The notes beneath the pieces were generated by a model. The model saw only the letters and a program-made list of their open reading frames with translations. It searched no databases and was not told the DNA's origin. A stretch of 64,000 bases of DNA from positions 806,001 to 870,000 of the forward strand of contig NC_010505.1 of the NCBI RefSeq assembly GCF_000019725.1, read 5' to 3'. The position numbers and the translations under genes are program-made. Positions 35,811 to 45,333 of the stretch are shown in pieces. The DNA is from Methylobacterium radiotolerans JCM 2831. Lineage in GTDB: Bacteria; Pseudomonadota; Alphaproteobacteria; Rhizobiales; Beijerinckiaceae. Positions within the stretch are counted from its first letter, which is position 1. Each line of letters opens with the position of its first letter.

Positions 35811-37907
35811 TCAGGCGGCCCGGACGCCGTCGAGGAAGCGGCCGACCTCGGCGGTCAGCTGCACGGCCTGGGTCGACAGGGCGGCGGCCGCGCCCAGGAC
35901 CTCGCCCGCGGCCGCCTCGGTCGCGCCGGAGGCCGCGGCGACGCCGGCGACGTGGCCGGTGACCGCGGCCGCGCCCTGCGCCGCCTGCCCGACGTTGCGG
36001 ACGATCTCGTGGGTGGCCGCGCCCTGCTGCTCGACCGCCGCCGCGATGGAGGTCGCGACGCCGTCGATGTCGCGGATCCGCGCCGTGATCGTCCCGATCG
36101 CCGCCACCGCCTGACCGGTCGAGGCCTGGACCCGCCCGATCTGGCCGGCGATCTCCTCGGTCGCCCGGGCGGTCTGCTCGGCCAGCGCCTTCACCTCGGT
36201 GGCCACGACGGCGAAACCGCGACCGGCCGCACCGGCACGCGCGGCCTCGATCGTGGCGTTGAGCGCCAGCAGGTTGGTCTGGCCCGCGATGGTCGAGATC
36301 AGCCCGACCACGTCGCCGATCCGCGTCACCGCCTCGCTCAGCTCCTGGACCAGCGCGCCGGTCTGATCGGCCTCGGCGACGGCCGCGCGCGCGAGGCTGG
36401 CCGAGCCGTCGACCTGCCGGCCGATCTCCTGGACCGAGGTGCCGAGCTCCTCGGCCGCCGCCGCCACGGTGCCGACATTGCTGGCCGCCTGCTCGGCCGC
36501 GGCCGCGACGGTGCTCGACTGCTCGGCGGTCTGCGCGGCGGTCTCGGTCATGCTCCGGGCCGTCGCCTGCAGGCCGGTCGCCGCGGCCGAGACCTGCGCG
36601 ACGATCCCGCCGACGGTGTCGGCGAACCGATCGGCGATCTGCCGCATGACGAGGCTGCGCTGGCGCTCCGCGTCCTGCCGGGCCGCCTCGGCCTCGGCCT
36701 CGAGCTGCCGGCTGCGGATCAGGTTGTCCTTGAACACCTGCACGGCCGCCGCCATGGCGCCGATCTCGTTGCGCCGCCTCAGACCCGGGACGGCCACGGC
36801 GGCGTTTCCGGCCGCGAGGGCCTCCATGGCCGCAGTGATCACCCGGATCGGCCGCAGCACGCCGCGGAACAGGGCGAGCAGACCGAGCGCGACGAGCAGC
36901 AGGGTTGCGACCAGGGCCGCTCCGTCGCGCCACAGGGTGCTGCGCGCCGCGTTGGCCAGGGTCTCGGCCCGCGCGACCATCTCGTCGAGGCAGACGAAGG
37001 CGAGGTCGACGAGGGTGACCTGCTCGGGCGTGTCGAGCTTGCGCGCCTGCGCGAGCGTCAGCCCCGGCGGCGCGCCGCGAGCCAGTGCCTGCGCCACGGC
37101 GCGCCGGCGGGCGAGGGGGCTACCCGCGAAATTGTTCTCCCCGGCCCGCCGGAACGCGGCCCCGACCGTCTCCGAGGCCTCGGCCGCCGCCTCGGTCGCC
37201 GCGCTCCACGCCGCGTCGAGCCGTCCCCGCTCCTCGGCGGCCGCGACGGTCTCGTCCAGCGACCACGATGCCCCGGCCGCCAGCGACGTCTGCACGCGCA
37301 GCGCGACGGCGCCGTTGGCCATGCGGGTCGCCCACGCCGCCCGCTTCAGGGCGAGGTCGCGCCGGAGGATCGCGTCGGACAGCGGGATCGCGCCGTCCAC
37401 GGCGTCGCTGGTCGCGATCAGGGCATCGAGCATGGCCTGGAAGGCGGCCCTCGCCTCCGCCATCACCGCGCCGTCGCGCTGCGCGCCCGACACATTCAGA
37501 ACCGCGTCGACCCGCGGCCGGAGGCGCTCGACGCGTCCGCTCGCCTCGTGCAGCCGGCCGAGGGTCGCCGTCACGGCGGGAAGTTCCAGCCCGTCGAGGA
37601 GCGGCCGCGCCGCGGCGAGCCCCGCGACCGCCCGCTCCCGGTCGGCGTAGAGCGACGCGCGGGTCTCGGCCTCGACCGGCTCGGCGGCGGCCAGGAACTG
37701 CAGTGTCGCGCCCCGCTCGAACCGGGTTACGTTCAGCGTCTGGAGGAGGGCGCGGCTCGCCCGCACCAGCGCGATGACCCGGTCGGCCTCGGCGGCCTGC
37801 TGCCGCGCCTCCCGCACGGTGCCCGTCGCGAAGCCGAGCAGAATCGTGGCCATGACGACGAGGACGAGGCTCATCGTCGTCCGGATGGACAGGTCCCGTA
37901 CGCGCAT
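35811..37907 (-). CDS. Methyl-accepting chemotaxis protein
   Basis: A 698-residue receptor: first membrane helix (about 11-30), a large sensor region of about 300 residues, predominantly helical with no recognised ligand domain, second helix ([19 protein letters not shown]), HAMP, then the signalling domain with tip [18 protein letters not shown]. The signalling half is closely similar to the receptor at 31512-33188 but encoded on the other strand, while the sensor halves are unrelated in length and sequence. No C-terminal pentapeptide is present. It lies 107 bp upstream of the FKBP gene on the same strand. Confidence 0.95.
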   Translation of the reverse strand: MRVRDLSIRTTMSLVLVVMATILLGFATGTVREARQQAAEADRVIALVRASRALLQTLNVTRFERGATLQFLAAAEPVEAETRASLYADRERAVAGLAAARPLLDGLELPAVTATLGRLHEASGRVERLRPRVDAVLNVSGAQRDGAVMAEARAAFQAMLDALIATSDAVDGAIPLSDAILRRDLALKRAAWATRMANGAVALRVQTSLAAGASWSLDETVAAAEERGRLDAAWSAATEAAAEASETVGAAFRRAGENNFAGSPLARRRAVAQALARGAPPGLTLAQARKLDTPEQVTLVDLAFVCLDEMVARAETLANAARSTLWRDGAALVATLLLVALGLLALFRGVLRPIRVITAAMEALAAGNAAVAVPGLRRRNEIGAMAAAVQVFKDNLIRSRQLEAEAEAARQDAERQRSLVMRQIADRFADTVGGIVAQVSAAATGLQATARSMTETAAQTAEQSSTVAAAAEQAASNVGTVAAAAEELGTSVQEIGRQVDGSASLARAAVAEADQTGALVQELSEAVTRIGDVVGLISTIAGQTNLLALNATIEAARAGAAGRGFAVVATEVKALAEQTARATEEIAGQIGRVQASTGQAVAAIGTITARIRDIDGVATSIAAAVEQQGAATHEIVRNVGQAAQGAAAVTGHVAGVAAASGATEAAAGEVLGAAAALSTQAVQLTAEVGRFLDGVRAA

Positions 37908-38224
37908 CGTGCCTGGTCTCCGGTCGCCCGATCGGCCGGGCGAACCAAATCATAGCAAGTTTTTCCCGGCACGATCCGGGCAACGCGCGAGGATGCAGGC
38001 AGCGTCCGACCTCGAATTGACTTTTCGCACCCGGATATGTCGCGGAACGGCCCGAAAAAGACCGCTCATCTCTACCGAAACACTCTGCCTGGTCTCGATA
38101 GACAGCGGAGACGGCGCGAGATAGACTTCTATCTTCCCTGTGCGCAACGGCCTTCGGCCCCGGAACGAGTCACGCCGTTTGGCGAGTCCGGCTCGGATAC
38201 CGGCGGCGAACCCGCAGGGCGGCG
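37908..38224. other. Intergenic region between chemoreceptor and coaBC
   Basis: About 315 bp holding the chemoreceptor promoter (A/T-rich near 37945-38050) and the 3' flank of coaBC. A 6-bp inverted repeat AGATAG-ACTT-CTATCT lies at 38119-38134, which could be a regulator site. No reading frame is supported. Confidence 0.45.
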
Positions 38225-39448
38225 TCAGCCGGCCAGCAGGGCCGCGAGATGGGCCACGAGCCGGCGCGCGACCTCGTCTTTTCCCAGGCGCGGCCAGGTC
38301 TCTACCGCGCCGTCCCGCCCGATCAGGTGCACCGTGTTGTCGACGCCGCCCATGACGCCGCCCTCCGCCGACACGTCGTTGGCCACGATCAGGTCGCAGC
38401 CCTTCCGGGCGATCTTCGTCCGGGCGTGTTCGACCACCGCGTCGGTCTCGGCGGCGAACCCGACCACGAGGGGCGGGCGCCCGGACGGCCGGCGCGCCAC
38501 CGTGGCGAGGATGTCGGGATTCTCGACCAGCGGCATCGGCGCCGGCCCGGTGCCGTCCTTCTTGATCTTCTTGCTGCCGGCCTCCTGCTCCGGGCGCCAG
38601 TCGGCGACCGCGGCGGCGAAGACCGCGATGTCGGCCGGCAGCGCCGCCTCGACGGCGGCCAGCATCTGCCGGGCGGTCTCGACCCGCACGACGGCGACGC
38701 CCGGCGGGTCGGGGATCGCCACCGGCCCGGAGACCAGGGTCACGGCGGCACCGGCCGCGGCGGCGGCCGCGGCGATGGCGTGACCCTGGCGGCCGGAGGA
38801 GCGGTTGGCGATGTAGCGGACCGGGTCGATCGGCTCGTGGGTGGGCCCCGACGTCACGAGCACCCGGCGGCCGGCCAGGGGCCTGTCCCCGGCCGGGGCG
38901 CCGAGCATCCGTTCCAGCGCGTCGGCGATCTCGTTGGGCTCGGCCATGCGGCCCGGCCCGGATTCGGGTTCGGCCATCCGGCCGGCGTTCGGGCCGACGA
39001 TCCGGACGCCGTCCCCCTCCAGGACCGCGCGGTTCCGGCGGGTGGCGGGGTGCGCCCACATCTGGACGTTCATGGCCGGCGCGATCAGGATCGGCAGAGT
39101 CGTGGCCAGCAGGATCGTGGTCGCGAGGTCGGCCGCGTGGCCGCCGGCCATCCGGGCCATCAGGTTGGCGGTCGCGGGCGCCACCACCACGGCATCCGCC
39201 TGACGGGCGAGCTTGATGTGGCCGATCTCGGCCTCAGAGGCCCGGTCGAACAGGTCGGTATGCGCCCGCTCACCCGCGAGCGCGGCCGCCGCCAGCGGCG
39301 TCACGAATTCCTGGGCCCCCGCGGTCAGCACCGGGCAGACGCTGGCGCCCCGCTCGCGCAGCCGCCGAATCAGGTCGAGGGCCTTGTAGGCCGCGATGCC
39401 GCCGCCGATGACGAGGAGGACGCGGCGTTGGGCGAGGGTCTCGGTCAT
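38225..39448 (-). CDS. coaBC: Phosphopantothenoylcysteine decarboxylase / synthase
   Basis: Bifunctional Dfp protein of coenzyme A synthesis. The N-terminal CoaC half is an FMN flavoprotein that decarboxylates phosphopantothenoylcysteine, and the C-terminal CoaB half forms it from phosphopantothenate, cysteine and CTP. 407 residues. Motifs: LVIGGGIAAYKALDLIRRL, VVVAPATANLMARMAGG, IAPAMNVQMWAHPATRRN, then VTSGPTHEPIDPVRYIANRS and SGRQGHAIA (CoaB). The lysine pair in GSKKIKKDGTGP is the CTP-binding segment. Located 43 bp downstream of the isoprenyl transferase gene and probably co-transcribed. Confidence 0.96.
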   Translation of the reverse strand: MTETLAQRRVLLVIGGGIAAYKALDLIRRLRERGASVCPVLTAGAQEFVTPLAAAALAGERAHTDLFDRASEAEIGHIKLARQADAVVVAPATANLMARMAGGHAADLATTILLATTLPILIAPAMNVQMWAHPATRRNRAVLEGDGVRIVGPNAGRMAEPESGPGRMAEPNEIADALERMLGAPAGDRPLAGRRVLVTSGPTHEPIDPVRYIANRSSGRQGHAIAAAAAAAGAAVTLVSGPVAIPDPPGVAVVRVETARQMLAAVEAALPADIAVFAAAVADWRPEQEAGSKKIKKDGTGPAPMPLVENPDILATVARRPSGRPPLVVGFAAETDAVVEHARTKIARKGCDLIVANDVSAEGGVMGGVDNTVHLIGRDGAVETWPRLGKDEVARRLVAHLAALLAG

Positions 39449-39491
39449 GCCGCCGACCCTCTGCGCGCCGGCGCGCGCGCGTCAAGCGGCC

Positions 39492-40214
39492 TCAGGCCGC
39501 GGCCGGGACGGCCGGTGCCTTCAGCCCGCCGAACCGGCGCTCGCGGCGGCCGAACTCGGCCACGGCCTCGGCGAGGTCGTCGGGGCCGAAATCGGGCCAC
39601 ATCCGCTCGGTGAACAGCAGCTCGGCGTAGGCGGCTTCCCACAGCATGAAGTCGGAGAGGCGCCGCTCGCCGCCGGTGCGGATCAGCAGATCGACATCCA
39701 CCGGGGAGCCGTGCATCGGGCCGGCGACCAGCTTGCCGAAGCTCTCGCGCGTCGGCTCCTCGCCGGCGAGGCCCTGGGCTGCCGCGATGATCGCGTCGCG
39801 GGCCGAGTAGTCGACGCAGATCCGCAGGTGCAGCCGGGTTCCCCCCGCCGTGGCAGCCTCCGCGGCCGCGATCGCCTGGGGAATGCCGTCCGGCAGACGG
39901 TCGCGCCGGCCGACGACGCTGAGGCGGGTACCGGTGCGGGCGAGGCGCTGCGTCTCGTTGCGCAGGTACGAGCGCAGGAGCCGCATCAGACCGCCCACCT
40001 CCTCGGCCGGCCGCTGCCAGTTGTCCGCCGAGAAGGCGTAGAGCGTGAGCGTGCCGATGCCGTGATCCGGGCAGGCCTCGGCGGTGCGGCGGATCGCCTC
40101 GACGCCCCGGTGGTGGCCGGCCAGCCGCGGCAAGCCGCGCTGCGTCGCCCAGCGCCCGTTGCCGTCCATGATGATCGCGGCGTGCAGGGCTCCCGGCACC
40201 GCTTCGCTTTGCAT
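39492..40214 (-). CDS. uppS: Isoprenyl (cis-prenyl) transferase
   Basis: A 240-residue cis-prenyltransferase of the undecaprenyl diphosphate synthase family, which extends farnesyl diphosphate with isopentenyl units to make the lipid carrier for wall synthesis. Motifs: AAIIMDGNGRWATQRG with catalytic Asp, LPRLAGHHRGVEAIR, LTLYAFSADNWQRP, and VDLLIRTGGERRLSDFMLWE. It is not in the usual frr-uppS-cdsA setting, so it may be a second paralogue with another polyprenol product. ATG 40214 has GGGAG about 9 nt upstream. A near-perfect inverted repeat spans the start codon. Confidence 0.93.
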   Translation of the reverse strand: MQSEAVPGALHAAIIMDGNGRWATQRGLPRLAGHHRGVEAIRRTAEACPDHGIGTLTLYAFSADNWQRPAEEVGGLMRLLRSYLRNETQRLARTGTRLSVVGRRDRLPDGIPQAIAAAEAATAGGTRLHLRICVDYSARDAIIAAAQGLAGEEPTRESFGKLVAGPMHGSPVDVDLLIRTGGERRLSDFMLWEAAYAELLFTERMWPDFGPDDLAEAVAEFGRRERRFGGLKAPAVPAAA

Positions 40215-40221
40215 CGTAAAG
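40207..40221. promoter_or_regulatory. Operator-like inverted repeat at the uppS start
   Basis: CTTTGC-ATC-GTAAAG differs by one base from the perfect CTTTGC-ATC-GCAAAG upstream of the membrane protein/regulator pair (41324-41338). It covers the uppS start codon. It lies 70 bp downstream of the winged-helix regulator gene, a likely binder. Confidence 0.45.
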
Positions 40222-40290
40222 TCTCCCGGCATGGGCGTGGCGCAGAGGTCTATCGAAACGGGGTTAACATTCCCGGCGGGACGGGCGGTC

Positions 40291-40680
40291 TCACGCCGTT
40301 TTCGTGGCCGGATCGAGGCCGCGGACACCGGATTCGGGACCGCGCTCGGCCGCATCCGCGGCGTCGCGCACCACCTGCTCCAGCACACCGAGATAGCCGA
40401 TGAAGCGCTGACGCCCGACCGGGGTTAGGCGGCAGATTGTCTGCGACCGGCTCTGCGCGAAGCGTTTCTCGAGACTCACCAGGTCCGCCTCGCTCAGCAC
40501 GGCGAGGTGGCGGCTCAGGTTGCCGTCGGTGAGCCCGCACAGGCGCTTGAGGTCCGGAAAGGGCAGCCCCTTCGGATGCGCCACCAGCGACGTCAGGACG
40601 CTGAGGCGCGCCCGCTCGTGGATGATCCTGTCGAGCCCCTCGTAGGAGAAGCGCCCGTCGGAACGGTCAGCGGTCGTCAT
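40291..40680 (-). CDS. Winged-helix transcriptional regulator
   Basis: A 129-residue DNA-binding protein of the small winged-helix group related to MarR/ArsR. Helix-turn-helix segment: LPFPDLKRLCGLTDGNLSRH, followed by LAVLSEADLVSLEKRF (wing region) and LTPVGRQRFIGYLGVLEQVV. No metal-binding cysteines as in ArsR sensors are evident. It overlaps the upstream membrane-protein gene by 14 nt. This pairing of a one-domain regulator with a small multi-pass protein is common. A 15-bp inverted repeat lies in front of the unit and again at uppS. Confidence 0.9.
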   Translation of the reverse strand: MTTADRSDGRFSYEGLDRIIHERARLSVLTSLVAHPKGLPFPDLKRLCGLTDGNLSRHLAVLSEADLVSLEKRFAQSRSQTICRLTPVGRQRFIGYLGVLEQVVRDAADAAERGPESGVRGLDPATKTA

Positions 40681-41284
40681 CGAAGGCCCGGGCCCCGTGA
40701 TGGATGATCCCGGCCAGCCACGCTTGGCCGAACAGGAAGGGCAGGCCCATCGTCCAAGGTGACAGGGCCCGCGTCTCGGCCGAGATCGCCAGCACGGCGA
40801 GCCCGGCGAGCAGGTACCAGGCCCCGACGCCCTGGACCGCCCGGGGCAGGATCCGCGCCGAGGCGAACAGGCCGAGGCCGACCAGCACCTGCCAGAGACC
40901 CGGCAGCATCCAGACCTCGTCGGGGGCGAAGCGGGCGATGACCAGGGCGAGGCAGGCCCCCGCGCCCGCGGCCGGCAGGAACACCTCGATGGCGTTCCAC
41001 ACCATCGCGTCGGCGAGGCCGGAATGCAGGCGCCGGCTGCGCCGGACCGCCTCGACGCCGATCATCGCGAAGGCCGCCAGCGCCGCCGCGATCCAGAGGC
41101 CGAAGAACAGGCCCGGCCGCGCCGCGGGATCCCCGAGCCACAGGGCCTGTCCCGCCGCGCAGGCGAGCGCGAGGCCGCCGGTGCCGGCCACCGTCGCCGC
41201 GCCCAATCCGCGGAACGCCGTATCGCGGGCGATCTGCGACCGGATGGCCACGATGTCGGCCAGCGCCTTGTCCAGGTCCTGCAT
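40667..41284 (-). CDS. Multi-pass membrane protein partnered with regulator
   Basis: 205 residues from ATG 41284 (MQDLDKALADIVAIRSQIAR), a soluble N-terminal helix followed by about five or six membrane helices (ATVAGTGGLALACAAGQAL, GLFFGLWIAAALAAFAMIGV, AIEVFLPAAGAGACLALVI, VLVGLGLFASARIL, AWYLLAGLAVLAIS, MGLPFLFGQAWLAGII). No transport motif is recognised. The 3' end overlaps the regulator gene by 14 nt. The promoter region carries the perfect CTTTGC-ATC-GCAAAG repeat, 40 bp upstream of the start, pointing to autoregulation of the pair. Confidence 0.85.
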   Translation of the reverse strand: MQDLDKALADIVAIRSQIARDTAFRGLGAATVAGTGGLALACAAGQALWLGDPAARPGLFFGLWIAAALAAFAMIGVEAVRRSRRLHSGLADAMVWNAIEVFLPAAGAGACLALVIARFAPDEVWMLPGLWQVLVGLGLFASARILPRAVQGVGAWYLLAGLAVLAISAETRALSPWTMGLPFLFGQAWLAGIIHHGARAFDDDR

Positions 41285-41597
41285 GTGCCTCAAGCCCCCG
41301 GCCGCAGCATGCCGCCCACCCCGCTTTGCATCGCAAAGTATCGCCGGGGTTGGCCCACGGCAAGCCGATTTCCCGTGTACGGAGGCGGATCTTCTCAGCA
41401 TCCGGGACCGCGGTCGAGTTCGCTCCCGGGTGAATTCTACCTAACGGTTGTATTCGCCACACCGTCTTTAGTGGAAAGGCGCGGCGCTCCGCGGCCGGTC
41501 CGCAGCCGGTCCCCGCTGCCGCCAGCGGCAGACGAAAGCCGTCAAACCGCACCCGCGCAGGGTTTCTCGGAGCGCGGTCCGGGCCCATATTGTTCTC
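41285..41597. other. Divergent intergenic region before uvrB
   Basis: About 310 bp with the operator at 41324-41338 on the left. An A/T-richer stretch at 41430-41475 may include the uvrB promoter. No alphaproteobacterial LexA box (GTTC-N7-GTTC) was recognised in it. Confidence 0.45.
41324..41338. promoter_or_regulatory. Perfect inverted-repeat operator CTTTGC-ATC-GCAAAG
   Basis: A perfect 6+3+6 palindrome lies 40 bp upstream of the membrane-protein/winged-helix pair. A one-mismatch copy overlaps the uppS start. It probably binds the regulator encoded at 40291-40680. Confidence 0.6.
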
Positions 41598-44369
41598 ATG
41601 CCCGCATCGAAGAAACCGCGCGCCGCCTCCGTGACGGCCACGTCCGCCAAGGCGTCGAAGCCCGAGCTGAAGCCCCTGGACACCTATCTGGCGGAGCTGC
41701 TGAACCCGGCGCTCAACCGGAACCGTCCGGCCGCCGTCGAGCCGCCGCCCGAGGCGCCTGCGCGGCCCGGCCGCAAGACAGGCGGCAAGCCGGGCGGCGG
41801 GAAGGGTGGTCCGAAGGACGGGACGACGGCGGCCGCGACCCGGAGGGCCGAGATCGCCCGCGACGGCTTCGCGGAGGCGCCCCAGGCCGGCTACGCCCTC
41901 GGCGACGCGGCCGACGTCGACCCGCGCCTGGCCCAGGCGCTCGGCCTGACGCCGCCCGAGGACGGCCCCGCGCCGGAGGGTGCCGATCTGCCGGATCCCG
42001 GCGGCGACGGCGGCGCCTCGGCGACGGTGACGGCGCTGGAGCGGCTGCTCACCGAGGGCAATCCGCTCTTCAAGGACGGCAAGACCTGGACGCCCCACCG
42101 GCCTGAGCGGCCGCAGAAATCCGAGGGCGGCGTCCGGTTCACGCTCAAATCCGACTTCACGCCGGCCGGCGACCAGCCCCGCGCCATCGCCGAACTGGTC
42201 GGCGGCGTGCAGGCGCTGGAGCGCGACCAGGTTCTGCTCGGCGTCACCGGCTCGGGCAAGACCTTCACGATGGCGAAGATCATCGAGGAGACGCAGCGCC
42301 CGGCGCTGATCCTCGCCCCCAACAAGACGCTCGCCGCGCAGCTCTACGGGGAGTTCAAGGCGTTCTTCCCCGACAACGCGGTCGAGTACTTTGTCTCCTA
42401 CTACGACTACTACCAGCCCGAGGCCTACGTCCCGCGCTCCGACACGTTCATCGAGAAGGAATCCTCGATCAACGAGCAGATCGACCGGATGCGCCACGCC
42501 GCCACCCGCGCCCTGCTGGAGCGCGACGACGTCATCATCGTCGCCTCGGTCTCGTGCATCTACGGTATCGGCTCGGTCGAGACCTACACGGCGATGTCGT
42601 TCACGGTCTCGCTCGGCGAGCGGATCGAGCAGCGCCAGCTGATCGCCGACCTCGTGGCCCTGCAGTACAAGCGCATCCAGTCCGACTTCGCCCGCGGCAC
42701 CTTCCGGGTGCGCGGCGATTCGATCGAGCTGTGGCCGGCCCACTTGGAGGATCGCGGCTGGCGGATCGGGCTGTTCGGCGACGAGGTCGAGAGCATCGTC
42801 GAGTTCGACCCGCTCACCGGCAAGACCATCTCCGAGCTGAAGTTCGTGAAGGTCTACGCGAACTCGCACTACGTCACGCCGCGCCCGACGCTGCAGCAGG
42901 CGATCAAGGGCATCAAGCACGAGCTGAAGGGCCGGATCGAGGAGCTGACCAAGATGGGCCGGCTCATCGAAGCGCAGCGCATCGACCAGCGCTGCACCTT
43001 CGACATCGAGATGATCGAGGCCACCGGCGCCTGCAACGGGATCGAGAACTATTCGCGGTACCTCACCGGCCGGAAGCCCGGCGAGCCGCCGCCGACCCTG
43101 TTCGAGTACCTGCCCGACAACGCCCTGGTCTTCACCGACGAGAGCCACGTCACCGTGCCGCAGATCGGCGGCATGTACCGGGGCGACTTCCGCCGGAAGG
43201 CGACGCTCGCCGAGTACGGCTTCCGGCTGCCCTCCTGCCTGGACAACCGGCCGCTGCGCTTCGAGGAGTGGGACGCGATGCGGCCCCAGACGGTCCACGT
43301 CTCGGCCACGCCCGGCAAATGGGAGATGGAGCAGACCGGCGGCGTCTTCGCCGAGCAGGTTATCCGCCCGACCGGCCTCGTCGATCCGGTGATCGAGGTG
43401 CGCCCGGCCCGCAGCCAGGTCGACGACCTGCTGGGCGAGGTCCGCGAAGTGGCGCAGGCCGGCTACCGGACGCTCGTGACCACGCTGACCAAGCGCATGG
43501 CCGAGGACCTCACCGAGTACCTGCACGAGAACAGCGTGCGGGTGCGCTACATGCACTCCGATATCGACACGCTGGAGCGGATCGAGATCATCCGCGACCT
43601 GCGGCTCGGCGCCTTCGACGTGCTGATCGGCATCAACCTGCTGCGCGAGGGCCTCGACATCCCGGAATGCGCCCTGGTGGCGATCCTCGACGCCGACAAG
43701 GAGGGCTTCCTGCGCTCGGAGACCTCTCTGATCCAGACGATCGGCCGCGCCGCCCGCAACGCCGACGCGCGCTGCATCCTGTACGCGGACTCGATCACCG
43801 GCTCGATGGAGCGGGCGATGGCCGAGACCGAGCGCCGACGCGCCAAGCAGCTCGCCTACAACGAAGAGCACGGGATCACGCCGCAGAGCGTGAAGCGCGG
43901 GATCGCCGACATCCTGAGCAGCGTGTTCGAGCGCGACCACGTCCAGGTCGATACCGGGCTCGCCAAGGACGCGATCACGGTGGGCCACAACCTCAAGGCC
44001 GTGATGGCGGACCTCGAGAAGCGCATGCGCGCGGCGGCCGCGGACCTCGACTTCGAGGAGGCGGCGCGGCTGCGCGACGAGCTGAAGCGGCTTCAGGCGA
44101 CCGAGCTGCTGGTCTCGGACGACCCGATGGCGCGGCAGAGCGACGTGGAGCGCGAGGCGGGGAAGTTCGGCCGGAAGGCGCCGCGCGGGGGCGGGGGCAG
44201 CCGCATCGCCAAGCCCGACCTCGACCATATGGGCCCGGGCACGGACCGGGAGCTGCCGGTGGGCGGCGCGGCGCCGGTCTGGCAGGAGCGGCCGAAGCCG
44301 CGCTCGACGCAGGGGCTCGGCGGGCAGAAGCCCAAGTACAAGGGCGGCGGCGGGCGACGGCGGGGCTGA
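41598..44369 (+). CDS. uvrB: Excinuclease ABC subunit B with N-terminal extension
   Basis: UvrB is the damage-verifying helicase-like subunit of nucleotide excision repair, acting with UvrA and UvrC. 923 residues, against about 660-700 usually. The conserved core starts near residue 181 ([17 protein letters not shown]). It has Walker [14 protein letters not shown], the beta-hairpin segment [23 protein letters not shown], and helicase motifs including [12 protein letters not shown] and [10 protein letters not shown]. The UvrC-binding UVR motif ([20 protein letters not shown]) is near 810. Residues 1-180 are Lys/Pro/Ala/Gly-rich and low-complexity, and the last 80 are Gly/Arg/Lys-rich. Confidence 0.96.
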   Translation: MPASKKPRAASVTATSAKASKPELKPLDTYLAELLNPALNRNRPAAVEPPPEAPARPGRKTGGKPGGGKGGPKDGTTAAATRRAEIARDGFAEAPQAGYALGDAADVDPRLAQALGLTPPEDGPAPEGADLPDPGGDGGASATVTALERLLTEGNPLFKDGKTWTPHRPERPQKSEGGVRFTLKSDFTPAGDQPRAIAELVGGVQALERDQVLLGVTGSGKTFTMAKIIEETQRPALILAPNKTLAAQLYGEFKAFFPDNAVEYFVSYYDYYQPEAYVPRSDTFIEKESSINEQIDRMRHAATRALLERDDVIIVASVSCIYGIGSVETYTAMSFTVSLGERIEQRQLIADLVALQYKRIQSDFARGTFRVRGDSIELWPAHLEDRGWRIGLFGDEVESIVEFDPLTGKTISELKFVKVYANSHYVTPRPTLQQAIKGIKHELKGRIEELTKMGRLIEAQRIDQRCTFDIEMIEATGACNGIENYSRYLTGRKPGEPPPTLFEYLPDNALVFTDESHVTVPQIGGMYRGDFRRKATLAEYGFRLPSCLDNRPLRFEEWDAMRPQTVHVSATPGKWEMEQTGGVFAEQVIRPTGLVDPVIEVRPARSQVDDLLGEVREVAQAGYRTLVTTLTKRMAEDLTEYLHENSVRVRYMHSDIDTLERIEIIRDLRLGAFDVLIGINLLREGLDIPECALVAILDADKEGFLRSETSLIQTIGRAARNADARCILYADSITGSMERAMAETERRRAKQLAYNEEHGITPQSVKRGIADILSSVFERDHVQVDTGLAKDAITVGHNLKAVMADLEKRMRAAAADLDFEEAARLRDELKRLQATELLVSDDPMARQSDVEREAGKFGRKAPRGGGGSRIAKPDLDHMGPGTDRELPVGGAAPVWQERPKPRSTQGLGGQKPKYKGGGGRRRG

Positions 44370-44385
44370 CCCGGCCGCCCGCGTC

Positions 44386-44604
44386 TCAGGCGGCCTCGCT
44401 GCCCCGGCCGAGACCGTGCCCGCGCCCGGCTTCGCCGGCATCGACGATGGCTTCCGCGATGCGGACGACCAGGACGTTGCAGGCCTCGTCGAACGCCTGG
44501 GAATCCGCGCGGACCGCCGCCTCGACGACGGCTCCCGCCCGCTCGCGCACGATCTCGCGGGCGGTGCGCAGTGCGTCGGCGTACGGCTCAAACGGTCGGG
44601 GCAT
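44386..44604 (-). CDS. 72-residue protein of unknown function
   Basis: Unrecognised. It starts MPRPFEPYADALRTAREIVR and is predicted all-helical with an acidic centre (SQAFDEACNVLVVRIAEAIV). The end is Gly-rich. It is convergent with uvrB (16 bp between stops) and divergent from the ankyrin gene. Composition is plausible for a real small protein, but no ribosome site is outstanding. Confidence 0.55.
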   Translation of the reverse strand: MPRPFEPYADALRTAREIVRERAGAVVEAAVRADSQAFDEACNVLVVRIAEAIVDAGEAGRGHGLGRGSEAA

Positions 44605-44738
44605 CGTCGCGCTCCGGAGACGCCGGGCCTCGCCCGGATTGGCGGCTGGAACGAGCCGCGCGACGAAACTGTTCCCGCCGCCGCTGGACGTCGATGCCGC
44701 AGCGGCCCAGATCAGCCGCGATGAGAGACGAGCACGCG

Positions 44739-45272
44739 ATGGCCTCAGAGACGAACACGCCCCCGACCCTCGACGACGCGACCCTGGCTTTCGCGGCCCG
44801 GGTCTTCCAGTACGCGCGGATGGGCCACGCGGAGGAACTCGCCGACCTGTTCGGGCAGGGGCTGCCGGCGAACCTGCGCAACGACAAGGGTGACAGCCTG
44901 CTGATGCTGGCTGCCTACAATGGCCAGGCGGACGCCGTCCGGGTGATCCTGGAGGCCGGCGGCGACCCGGAACTCGCCAACGACCGCGGCCAGACGCCGC
45001 TCGCCGGCGCGGCCTTCAAGAACGACCTCGCCATCGCGCAGCTCCTGCTCCGGCACGGGGCCGCGGTGGACGGGACCGGCGACGGCACCCGCACGGCCCT
45101 GATGACCGCGGCCATGTTCGACCGCACCGACATGGTCGACCTGCTCCTCCAGCACGGCGCCGACCCGGATCGCCGCGACGCCTCCGGCCAGAGCGCCGCC
45201 GACATGGCCCGGGCGATGGGCGCCCAGGCGACGCCGGCGCAGCTCGACGCGGCGGTCCGTCGGGAGGCCTAA
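44739..45272 (+). CDS. Ankyrin-repeat protein
   Basis: 177 residues from ATG 44739 (MASETNTPPTL; an in-frame ATG lies 18 nt upstream). It consists of four ankyrin repeats: GDSLLMLAAYNGQADAVRVI, GQTPLAGAAFKNDLAIAQLL, TALMTAAMFDRTDMVDLLLQ, and a final partial one with SGQSAADMARAMGA. No signal peptide is seen, so it is probably a cytoplasmic protein-protein interaction module. In several bacteria such ankyrin genes neighbour catalase, but here the next gene is an exported quinoprotein 61 bp away. Confidence 0.92.
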   Translation: MASETNTPPTLDDATLAFAARVFQYARMGHAEELADLFGQGLPANLRNDKGDSLLMLAAYNGQADAVRVILEAGGDPELANDRGQTPLAGAAFKNDLAIAQLLLRHGAAVDGTGDGTRTALMTAAMFDRTDMVDLLLQHGADPDRRDASGQSAADMARAMGAQATPAQLDAAVRREA

Positions 45273-45333
45273 GGCCACGCTTCGGGAACACACCTGCTCG
45301 GGCGCCACGGTCGCCGCACACGGGAGCACAGCT

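Noticed and set aside
38119..38134. AGATAG-ACTT-CTATCT inverted repeat as a terminator
   Set aside because: The stem is only 6 bp, A/T-containing, and has no T-tract in the direction of coaBC transcription. It is noted only as a possible protein site.
40677..44591. A leftward open frame of about 1300 codons over uvrB and its neighbours
   Set aside because: Antisense to uvrB, and it runs through several real genes. High GC leaves few stop codons, so such frames occur by chance.
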